Shown in pieces: positions 1 to 4,861 of a DNA stretch of 6,193 nt. Numbering within the stretch: position 1 is the stretch's first letter; every line of letters begins with the position of its first letter. Origin of the DNA: Candidatus Faecivivens stercoripullorum (GTDB lineage: Bacteria; Bacillota; Clostridia; Oscillospirales; Ruminococcaceae); NCBI GenBank assembly GCA_018715285.1, contig DVLW01000162.1, forward strand, positions 1 to 6,193, read 5' to 3'. The position numbers and the translations under genes were made by a program. The notes beneath the pieces are model-generated. The model was not told the origin of the DNA. It searched no databases and saw nothing but the letters and a program-made list of their open reading frames with translations.

Positions 1-234
1 GTCAGCCTGCGTATCGGCCTTGCTGCTTATAAGGTCGGCGAGGTGGATAACTACGCCGGCAGCGGTAAGAATGAATGGACTCAGAATACCAATATTCTGG
101 CTCGTCAGATTGACCTCTCCCGTCAGTATGACAATGTGGAAGGTACCATTCTTTTCCGCTATGACCAGATTTTCACCAGCCCAAACAGCGCCATGACCGT
201 CGAAAAGAAAAACTTCATGGCCTTATTGCAGTAA
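1..234 (+). CDS. C-terminal end of a GHL10 (DUF187/PF02638) family glycosyl hydrolase, 5' truncated by the window
   Basis: Frame 1 is open from the first base to a TAA at 232-234, giving 77 residues of a protein whose start lies outside the window. The visible part begins with the strand LRIGLAAYKVG, continues through a Trp and the helix NILARQIDLSRQY, and ends with the strand EGTILFRYDQIF. This order (GLAAYK, then W, then a helix ending in a (D/E)G-x-x-x-F strand) matches the end of the TIM barrel of GHL10 glycosyl hydrolases such as B. subtilis YngK and E. coli DigH (YddW). These act on polysaccharide, and DigH cuts peptidoglycan glycan strands that have lost their peptides. The catalytic residues are not in view. 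The stop is 15 bases before the amidase start, so the two genes are very probably cotranscribed. The family call rests on remembered motifs in a short fragment; a related TIM-barrel hydrolase is possible. Confidence 0.75.
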   Translation, partial: VSLRIGLAAYKVGEVDNYAGSGKNEWTQNTNILARQIDLSRQYDNVEGTILFRYDQIFTSPNSAMTVEKKNFMALLQ

Positions 235-240
235 AAGGAG
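235..240 (+). promoter_or_regulatory. Ribosome binding site deciding the TTG start of the amidase gene
   Basis: AAGGAG directly follows the upstream stop codon and lies 9 bases before a TTG at 250. No ATG in the frame gives both a ribosome site and a complete signal peptide, since the next in-frame ATG is at 358, inside the signal peptide cleavage region. This supports the TTG start. Confidence 0.75.
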
Positions 241-249
241 ATAAGGACG

Positions 250-1932
250 TTGAATTTTAGCACTGTTTTTTCCCCGAGGCAGGGGATTTGCGGTAAAACT
301 GCGCGGGTGACCGCCTTTTTGCTGGCGGTACTGCTGCTGTTTTCCGGTTTTTCAGCAATGGCTGCTGAAACGGTTATGACCCGCATTATTGAAGATATCC
401 AGCCTAAAACCCAGTCGACTGCGGTTGCAGGCTCAACCGAAACAATTCGCGTTCTGGCTGATAAAAATGCCGATGTTACGGCAAAGGTCGGTTCCCAGAA
501 GGTTACCCTTTACCGTACTTCTGAAAAGGATGCGAATGGGTACTACTGGTTTGAAGGAGAATGCGAGATTCCGTCATCCGGTAATGAACTGACCGTTACT
601 GCGACCGCTACCCTTAACGGACGCACTCAGACCAGAACGGGCGGAAGTTTTACCGTCTATACGGCTGAGATGCTTCCCGAAGAGGAAGGCAGTGGTACGG
701 TTTCGGGCGATATGCTCACCATTACCGGTGCAAAGAGCTTCTCCGGCAAGCAGATTCAGGTGACGGCAGATTATGCCGACGTCTTTATCCCGGCAGAAAA
801 TGACCGTGAAGAAGATTACGCTGCACCTTATTACTACCAGATGCCCAAGGGTACAATCGATTACGTTGTATCCGGTCCTGACAGCAATAATATTTACTGG
901 CTCGCTTCTGGACGCAAGGTCTCGGCTGCAAAGTCCAGTGTGATTGCTTCCTCCGGCAGCCAGGGTGAAAACTCTATCAACTCGATTTCACTTTCGGCTG
1001 ACAGCCAGTGCACCTACCTGACGGTCGGCGAAACCTGGAAGGTGCCGTTCAATATTGAGGTGGAGACGATTCAGTACGCTTCTTCCACCAGCAATACCGT
1101 CACGGGCTTTACCCCTCAGAAGATTAAAATCGTCTTTGATTATACCACCGCAATTGTCAACACCGGTATCAGTATCCCGTCCGGAAGCTGCTTCTCAGAT
1201 GCGAAAGTCTCTACCCGGACGACAAACGGCGTTCCTCAGTGTGTCATCGAACTGACGCTGCGTGAGGGCGCATATTACGGTGCGTATGCAGAGTATTCGG
1301 GAAATAAGCTCCAGCTGAAATTCTATAACCCCGTTTCTTCGCTGAAGGGTGCGCGCATTGTCATCGATTCCGGTCATGGTAGCTATACGACCGGCGGTAC
1401 ATATGATACCGGCGCTCTGGGCGTCAACTCCACCCAGGAAGCCTATGAAAACTACCGCAAGGCAACCGCTCTCCGGGATGAACTGGTTTCCCGTGGTGCG
1501 GAAGTTTACCTGCTGGATACCTACAAGACAAGCAATCTGTACAGCTTGTATGACCGTGTAGACGCGGCCATCGAGTGGGAGCCGATGGTATATGTTTCGG
1601 TTCATCACAACTCGTCGGCTACTTCGACTACCGCACGTGGTATCGAGGTCTATTACAATAACCCCTGGTCGGTTTATCTGGCCAAGAATATCTGCAACAA
1701 TATCTTTACCGTATATCAGGGCATGTCCAACGGCTCGACCGCTGTCAACCGTGGACATAAGTTCTCGGAATACGCAGTCACCCGTGTTAAACAGTTCTCG
1801 GCGGTGCTGATCGAATATGGTTTCCTCACAACGCCGGTTGAAAACACCATCCTCACCAATCAGTCCAATATTGAGAAATTTGCTGAGGCAACGGCGGATG
1901 GTCTGGAAGATTATTTTGCAGGTGTAAAATAA
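250..1932 (+). CDS. Secreted N-acetylmuramoyl-L-alanine amidase (Amidase_3 family, zinc-dependent)
   Basis: The 560-residue product should cleave the amide bond between N-acetylmuramic acid and L-alanine in peptidoglycan, outside the membrane. Residues 1-38 form a signal peptide: Lys16 and Arg19, a hydrophobic core near 20-34, and a likely cut after Ala-Met-Ala at 36-38. Residues 40 to about 365 are beta-rich and Ser/Thr-rich; about 55-140 looks Ig-like, and the part just before the catalytic domain ends in a strand (LQLKFYNP) as AMIN-type domains do. I do not recognise the middle with certainty. The Amidase_3 domain covers about 369-557 and has the zinc ligands His376 (in DSGHG), Glu397 and His452 (in SVHHN), plus the catalytic Glu522 in LIEYGF. 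No choline-binding, LysM or SH3 repeats and no LPXTG are visible, so the N-terminal region probably provides wall binding. Translation starts at TTG 250. The gene lies 15 bases after a GHL10 hydrolase gene and ends at a strong terminator. Confidence 0.93.
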   Translation: MNFSTVFSPRQGICGKTARVTAFLLAVLLLFSGFSAMAAETVMTRIIEDIQPKTQSTAVAGSTETIRVLADKNADVTAKVGSQKVTLYRTSEKDANGYYWFEGECEIPSSGNELTVTATATLNGRTQTRTGGSFTVYTAEMLPEEEGSGTVSGDMLTITGAKSFSGKQIQVTADYADVFIPAENDREEDYAAPYYYQMPKGTIDYVVSGPDSNNIYWLASGRKVSAAKSSVIASSGSQGENSINSISLSADSQCTYLTVGETWKVPFNIEVETIQYASSTSNTVTGFTPQKIKIVFDYTTAIVNTGISIPSGSCFSDAKVSTRTTNGVPQCVIELTLREGAYYGAYAEYSGNKLQLKFYNPVSSLKGARIVIDSGHGSYTTGGTYDTGALGVNSTQEAYENYRKATALRDELVSRGAEVYLLDTYKTSNLYSLYDRVDAAIEWEPMVYVSVHHNSSATSTTARGIEVYYNNPWSVYLAKNICNNIFTVYQGMSNGSTAVNRGHKFSEYAVTRVKQFSAVLIEYGFLTTPVENTILTNQSNIEKFAEATADGLEDYFAGVK

Positions 1933-1944
1933 ATGTAAGTTTTA

Positions 1945-1975
1945 CCGCAGAGGCACAAACCTCTGCGGTTTTTTT
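1945..1975 (+). terminator. Intrinsic terminator of the GHL10-amidase unit
   Basis: A perfect 9-bp stem, CCGCAGAGG (1945-1953) with CCTCTGCGG (1960-1968), encloses the loop CACAAA and is followed by seven T residues (1969-1975). It begins 13 bases after the amidase stop codon. This is the clearest terminator in the window. Confidence 0.92.
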
Positions 1976-1981
1976 ATGGCG

Positions 1982-2068
1982 GCGCGGAGCCCGCGCGGCC
2001 TTATTCGCGACGGTCGCTCCTGCTTCGCAATCCGCTCGGTTGTGATAATAACAACCTGAGCGAACGCG
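1982..2068. repeat. Intergenic repeat copy R1
   Basis: Two blocks match copy R2: 1983-2017 against 3430-3464 (27 of 35 identical, no gaps) and 2034-2068 against 3479-3513 (29 of 35 identical, no gaps), separated by a less conserved stretch with a 2-base length difference. The first block starts with a perfect hairpin, GCGCGG (1982-1987), loop AGC, CCGCGC (1991-1996). The second contains the inverted repeat GCTCGGTTGT / ACAACC-T-GAGC (2034-2061). It lies 6 bases after the T-tract of the amidase terminator. Strand is undefined. Confidence 0.7.
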
Positions 2069-2069
2069 C

Positions 2070-2122
2070 CGGGTAGAAAGTGCGAGTTTGTTTCTTAGCA
2101 AATCCCGCGCACATACTACCCG
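2070..2122. repeat. Long imperfect inverted repeat behind R1
   Basis: CGGGTAG (2070-2076) pairs with CTACCCG (2116-2122), GTGCG (2080-2084) with CGCAC (2108-2112), and TTTG (2087-2090) with CAAA (2099-2102). Together they would fold as one interrupted stem with an 8-base loop. No T-tract follows on either strand, so it is unlikely to be a terminator. It may be the distal part of the R1 element; the matching part of R2 keeps only traces of it (CTGTAGATGGTGCG). Confidence 0.55.
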
Positions 2123-2197
2123 TCTGTTCACGCGAGCGCAGAGCGAGTGCCAAAGTTACGCACTCAGTGGGGTCGGTCATAATATAAAAGTTTAGGT

Positions 2198-2239
2198 CAA
2201 GCCTTTTCAAAGGCTTGCGGGTCCAGGGCAGAGCCCTGG
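2198..2239. repeat. Double-hairpin intergenic element
   Basis: Two adjacent perfect hairpins lie 5 bases apart: CAAGCCTT-TTCA-AAGGCTTG (2198-2217) and CCAGGGC-AGA-GCCCTGG (2223-2239), preceded by AAGTTTAGGT. I recall this layout (AAGCCTTTTCAAAGGCTT, a G-rich linker, then a G3C/GC3 stem around AGA) as a dispersed intergenic repeat in many Clostridia genomes; that is memory, not a search. There is no T-tract, so terminator function is doubtful. Confidence 0.6.
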
Positions 2240-2326
2240 GAACTTGCCGACAAGCACTATCTTCCAGTTATGTTTTTGCCGTCCTTAGATCAGGAGAGCT
2301 CGAGAAACCTATCAAGGGGGTCTCGA

Positions 2327-2361
2327 TAAGGGAAAAGGGGTTCAATGCCCCTTTTCCCTTA
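2327..2361. repeat. 14-bp perfect hairpin with loop TTCAATG
   Basis: TAAGGGAAAAGGGG (2327-2340) is the exact reverse complement of 2348-2361, with a 7-base loop. This is the longest uninterrupted stem in the window. No T-tract follows on either strand. A smaller inverted repeat, TCGAGA (2300-2305) with TCTCGA (2321-2326), sits immediately upstream, so the two may form one element. Confidence 0.65.
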
Positions 2362-2450
2362 CCTGAGCGAGCTGTAAACTACCGATTACGCGCTTACTGG
2401 AACTACGTGGGCCGGAACGGCGCTGACGGTTCGCACTTGCTGTCCTTCGT

Positions 2451-2471
2451 CGACTGTCCGGTGGACAGTCG
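2451..2471. repeat. 9-bp perfect hairpin with loop GGT
   Basis: CGACTGTCC (2451-2459), loop GGT, GGACAGTCG (2463-2471). The surrounding 2430-2485 is GC-rich and noncoding in appearance. The core ACTGTCCGGT recurs at 6070-6079 beside another hairpin, which suggests shared repeat ancestry. No T-tract is present. Confidence 0.55.
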
Positions 2472-2696
2472 TGCGACGGTAGAATGCTTCCTGCCAAAAT
2501 GATACCACGTTATTTATGCACAGCAGCTCAAAGCGGCTTTCATATATAGATTCTGGGTAGTTCTGCTTAGACAAAGCAAATAATAAGCCATAAACGAATG
2601 ATGTAAATCCGTTTGTGGGATACTCAGAATGTAAATCTTTATAAAAATGGGGTGGGAGATAAAATGATCTTAAGGAAACCTTAAAGTTTTTACTCC

Positions 2697-2725
2697 TTGG
2701 TTTTTAAAACGAAAAAAGTTACAAT
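2697..2725 (+). promoter_or_regulatory. Possible sigma-A-type promoter of the phospholipase-like gene
   Basis: TTGGTT (2697-2702, 3 of 6 to the -35 consensus) is separated by exactly 17 bases from TACAAT (2720-2725, 5 of 6 to the -10 consensus), in AT-rich sequence. Transcription would start near 2732 and give a leader of about 50 bases. The -35 match is weak, so this is a candidate only. Confidence 0.4.
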
Positions 2726-2782
2726 TATATCAGTCAAGGAAATCGAAAGCAAACCTTCCGTAGAAAGGCAGGTTTAATTATT

Positions 2783-3376
2783 ATGCAGGGTAATACACAT
2801 ATCCGTCTGGGCAGAATGCTCGCAGACGCTTTTGGAATCACCGGTATCGAACGGGCAGCATTCCTTTATGGCAATATTCAGCCTGATCTCGCTGTTCCCA
2901 GCCATCTGGGTGAAAAGACAGGCCATCGGATGGACGGTCATAATTTCGGGACAGCTTCGGTAAGGGTGATGGCGCTGTTTTACCGGCTGCGGTATGGATG
3001 CGAAGGTGCTTCGGATTACTTTCTGCTTGGGAAACTGTGCCATTACGCGGCAGATTGCTTTACCTGGGCACATAATGAAAATTATCCCGGAACGCTGTCG
3101 GCTCATGTAAGCTACGAACACCGGCTGGATAAACTGATGCGGACAAAAATACTTCAGCCGGTTGTCCCGGATGAACTGGATGGGCTTTCACTGCCGGAAT
3201 TTTTCTTCCGGGCACACCAGCTGTACAATAAATATCAGCCCGGTCTGGAAAGAGATGCTTTCTTTATCCGGATGGTAACCGGGCAGATTGTTGGGGGATT
3301 TGTGGAAGAAAACGAATTCTTACCGGAATGTAAGGTTGCGGGCCAAACTGTAAGGCAAATCGATGGCTGCATCTGA
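2783..3376 (+). CDS. Zinc-dependent phospholipase C-like protein (PF00882 family), short form without signal peptide
   Basis: The 197-residue product resembles the catalytic domain of zinc phospholipases C, which hydrolyse phospholipids to diacylglycerol and a phosphoryl head group using three zinc ions. The ligand series can be followed: His6; Asp35 in the IQPD motif; His48; His87, Asp91 and His97 in LCHYAADCFTWAH; then His108 and Glu112. The spacings H-x3-D-x5-H and H-x3-E equal those of B. cereus PLC and C. perfringens alpha-toxin. Those enzymes also use the amino group of an N-terminal Trp exposed by signal peptide removal. Here there is no signal peptide and residue 2 is Gln, so that ligand is missing and the protein is probably cytoplasmic. 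Its length suits the clostridial 'zinc dependent phospholipase C family' proteins; the true substrate is unknown. The start ATG follows AAAGGCAGG (2764-2772) by 10 bases. It appears monocistronic. Confidence 0.82.
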   Translation: MQGNTHIRLGRMLADAFGITGIERAAFLYGNIQPDLAVPSHLGEKTGHRMDGHNFGTASVRVMALFYRLRYGCEGASDYFLLGKLCHYAADCFTWAHNENYPGTLSAHVSYEHRLDKLMRTKILQPVVPDELDGLSLPEFFFRAHQLYNKYQPGLERDAFFIRMVTGQIVGGFVEENEFLPECKVAGQTVRQIDGCI

Positions 3377-3383
3377 ATCCCTC

Positions 3384-3392
3384 TGATATAAT
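3384..3392 (+). promoter_or_regulatory. Extended -10 promoter candidate for the VanZ-TVP38-glycosyltransferase operon
   Basis: TGATATAAT is a perfect TATAAT (3387-3392) preceded by a TG dinucleotide with one spacer base, the extended -10 form that tolerates a poor -35. At the usual distance TGGCTG (3364-3369) is only 2 of 6. It lies 7 bases after the phospholipase-like gene's stop. Transcription would start near 3399 and give a leader of about 190 bases that carries the R2 repeat. Confidence 0.5.
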
Positions 3393-3411
3393 AAAGACAG
3401 GATGAGACAGG

Positions 3412-3426
3412 GCGGCGAGTCGCCGC
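3412..3426. repeat. GC hairpin directly before repeat R2
   Basis: GCGGCG (3412-3417), loop AGT, CGCCGC (3421-3426) is a perfect 6-bp stem. Without a T-tract it is a poor terminator, although it is the only hairpin behind the phospholipase-like gene. A GC hairpin just before the repeat core is also seen at R1 and R3. Confidence 0.5.
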
Positions 3427-3429
3427 AGA

Positions 3430-3513
3430 CGCGGTGTCCGCGCTGACTAAATCGCGATGATCGCCCGCGTTCCGACGGGCTCGATTGCGATGGTAACAAC
3501 CAGAGCAAACGCG
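3430..3513. repeat. Intergenic repeat copy R2
   Basis: This copy links the family together. It matches R1 in two ungapped blocks (27 of 35 and 29 of 35 identical), and its first part, 3432-3452, matches R3 at 5913-5933 in 18 of 21 positions. The leading hairpin is CGCGG (3430-3434), loop TGT, CCGCG (3438-3442). The second block carries GCTC (3479-3482) and GAGC (3502-3505) around ATTG and CAAC. It would lie within the leader of the downstream operon if transcription starts at the candidate promoter near 3387. Confidence 0.7.
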
Positions 3514-3574
3514 GCTGTAGATGGTGCGATATTCAGAGTGCGACGGGTCTGACATGGGGTTAATGTCCTGTCGA

Positions 3575-3582
3575 AAGGGGAG
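3575..3582 (+). promoter_or_regulatory. Ribosome binding site fixing the VanZ-family start at 3590
   Basis: AAGGGGAG lies 7 bases before the ATG at 3590. The frame is open further upstream, to 3521, but that extension runs into the end of the repeat region and has no comparable ribosome site, so the shorter start is preferred. Confidence 0.8.
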
Positions 3583-3589
3583 ATTCAGA

Positions 3590-4204
3590 ATGCTGAGAAT
3601 GTATACAATCGGTGTGGAAAGCGCAGCGGCAAGTGTACTGTTGCTGCCGGCTATGTGGGCCGCTCTGGAAGGCTGCCGGAAAAATATGACTGCTGTCAGA
3701 AGACTGATGCTGATGATGATGGCGGTTTACCTGTGCGGCGTCTGCTCAGCTACCGGGCTGCCGACTATGGAAAGAATGCGCTTTGCACCACGGTTTAATT
3801 TCATTCCGCTGGCGGATTTCACCGAGGAACCGGTCGCGTATCTGATGAATACCGTACTGAATATCCTGCTGTTTGTGCCATTTGGATTTTTCGCGCCGCT
3901 GCTCTGGAGAAAGCTGAGAAGCGCGGTACGGACTGCCGGTGCCGGGTTGTGCCTGTCGCTGTTTGTCGAAACGGCGCAGATGTTCTCCGGAAGGCTGACC
4001 GATATCGATGATCTGGTGGTTAATACGGCTGGTGCGCTGATTGGGTATTGGCTGGCTAAATTTGTCTATAAAAAAATCGCCGTTCGCTGGCAGCTGCATT
4101 TGCAGGGTCAGGATTCCGGACTTGCCGGGTTGGTGGGAATGGTGATGGTATGCGTGACGGTTATGTATTTTGTCCGTCCGCTGGCTGCACGCCTGTTTTG
4201 CTGA
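3590..4204 (+). CDS. VanZ-family integral membrane protein
   Basis: The 204-residue product has about five or six membrane segments (near 9-27, 39-56, 84-106, 115-130, 141-160 and 178-198). The VanZ-type core is clear: NFIP at 70-73; NTVLNILLFVPFGFFAP around 87-103; Glu127 with Gln130 in VETAQ; Arg135; Asp138, Asp140 and Asp141 in TDIDD; then Asn145 and Gly148. VanZ of enterococcal vanA clusters gives low-level teicoplanin resistance by an unclear mechanism; most chromosomal homologues have no known function and no van genes are visible here, so resistance should not be assumed. The start is set by the strong ribosome site at 3575-3582. It is the first gene of an apparent operon, 24 bases before the TVP38/TMEM64 gene. 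The C-terminal helix after the conserved core is extra compared with the minimal domain. Confidence 0.88.
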   Translation: MLRMYTIGVESAAASVLLLPAMWAALEGCRKNMTAVRRLMLMMMAVYLCGVCSATGLPTMERMRFAPRFNFIPLADFTEEPVAYLMNTVLNILLFVPFGFFAPLLWRKLRSAVRTAGAGLCLSLFVETAQMFSGRLTDIDDLVVNTAGALIGYWLAKFVYKKIAVRWQLHLQGQDSGLAGLVGMVMVCVTVMYFVRPLAARLFC

Positions 4205-4228
4205 ATATAGGTTTTGGAGGGGATGAAG

Positions 4229-4846
4229 ATGGAAAAAATGAATAACCGTATGCAGACGGCAGTTCATACATGGCTGCAGGTGCTGTCAATCTGCGGACTC
4301 GCGGCAAGTATCATACTGATTGTGCTGGGATGGAGAGCCGGACTGCTGACCTCTCCGGAAGCGATGAGCACTTTTGTAAAGGGATTGGGCGTTCTGGGAA
4401 TATTTGTATTCATTGCATTTCAGGCAATACAGGTTGTGTTGCCGGTGCTGCCGGGTAACCTCGGGTGTCTGGCCGGAGTAATGATGTTCGGCGCCTGGAA
4501 AGGGTTTGCATTTAATTATATTGGTATCTGCTTAGGGTCGCTGATGGCGTTCGGTCTGGCGAAAATGTACGGAAGACCGCTGCTGAAAAAGCTGTTCAGC
4601 GAAAAACTGATGGAAAAATATGAGCACTGGACGGGTGAGGGAAGCCCGTTTAGCAAACTTTTCGCTATTGCAATTTTTGCTCCCGTCGCGCCGGATGATT
4701 TTCTGTGCTATCTGGCAGGCACGACGGAAATGAGCTGGAAACGTTTTACAATTATTATCCTGCTGGGTAAACCGGCCGCTCTGGCAATTTACAGTATGGG
4801 GCTGACGGTGGTCTGGCAGCAGTTGGTTCGGATGATTACCGGATAA
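4229..4846 (+). CDS. TVP38/TMEM64 family membrane protein (DedA/VTT superfamily, PF09335)
   Basis: The 205-residue product has a first membrane helix near 17-37 and then a full VTT (SNARE-associated/DedA) core. Recognisable parts are FQAIQVVLPVLPG (64-76), the re-entrant-like segment with G..GGVMMFGAWKG character around 79-92, GSLMAFGLAKMYGRPLL (103-119), a soluble helix (120-138), APVAPDDFLCYLAG (151-164), and SWKRFTIIILLGKP (169-182). Relatives include DedA proteins such as the undecaprenyl phosphate translocase UptA and the eukaryotic scramblases VMP1 and TMEM41B; lipid movement across the membrane is therefore the likely role, but the substrate is inferred. ATG 4229 is chosen because GGAGG (4216-4220) lies 8 bases upstream; the ATG at 4223 is too close to it. 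It sits between the VanZ and glycosyltransferase genes, 15 bases before the latter. Confidence 0.87.
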   Translation: MEKMNNRMQTAVHTWLQVLSICGLAASIILIVLGWRAGLLTSPEAMSTFVKGLGVLGIFVFIAFQAIQVVLPVLPGNLGCLAGVMMFGAWKGFAFNYIGICLGSLMAFGLAKMYGRPLLKKLFSEKLMEKYEHWTGEGSPFSKLFAIAIFAPVAPDDFLCYLAGTTEMSWKRFTIIILLGKPAALAIYSMGLTVVWQQLVRMITG

Positions 4847-4847
4847 C

Positions 4848-4855
4848 GGGGAGGG
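4848..4855 (+). promoter_or_regulatory. Ribosome binding site of the glycosyltransferase gene
   Basis: GGGGAGGG lies 6 bases before ATG 4862 and begins one base after the TVP38/TMEM64 stop codon, consistent with translation from a shared operon message. Confidence 0.75.
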
Positions 4856-4861
4856 TTTTAC

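Larger units (their letters stand above)
1933..2782. other. 850-base intergenic region rich in hairpins, no convincing gene
   Basis: Between the amidase and the phospholipase-like gene I see no coding region with a ribosome site, recognisable motifs or family similarity. In order it holds the amidase terminator, repeat copy R1 with a following imperfect inverted repeat, a double-hairpin element (2198-2239), a 14-bp perfect hairpin (2327-2361), a 9-bp hairpin with loop GGT (2451-2471), a weaker stem (2588-2618) and an AT-rich stretch with a possible promoter. Open frames here, such as plus-strand 2215-2502, translate hairpin arms and have no ribosome site. The abrupt shift from GC-rich (1976-2510) to AT-rich (2510-2780) suggests stacked insertions of repeat elements upstream of an ordinary promoter region. 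Confidence 0.7.

Noticed and set aside
1195..1758. Antisense frame of 187 codons inside the amidase gene
   Set aside because: It lies wholly within the catalytic coding region of a confidently identified gene, has no ribosome site and its translation is not protein-like.
2215..2502. Open frame of 95 codons on the plus strand
   Set aside because: It starts within a hairpin arm, has no ribosome site, crosses three inverted repeats and shows no recognisable protein features.
3521..3589. Upstream extension of the VanZ-family gene by 23 codons
   Set aside because: The start at 3521 has no good ribosome site and lies in sequence continuing from repeat R2, whereas ATG 3590 has AAGGGGAG at 7 bases.
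3590..4204. Glycopeptide resistance gene call for the VanZ homologue
   Set aside because: No vanH, vanA/B, vanX or vanRS-like genes are near, and VanZ-family proteins are common chromosomal proteins without shown resistance roles.
4214..4228. Upstream starts (TTG 4214, ATG 4223) for the TVP38/TMEM64 gene
   Set aside because: The ribosome site GGAGGGG overlaps or touches these codons; ATG 4229 has the proper distance.
3746..4267. Antisense frame of 173 codons across the VanZ gene
   Set aside because: It mirrors the VanZ coding sequence, and its His/Gln-rich translation is typical of a shadow frame opposite a membrane protein.
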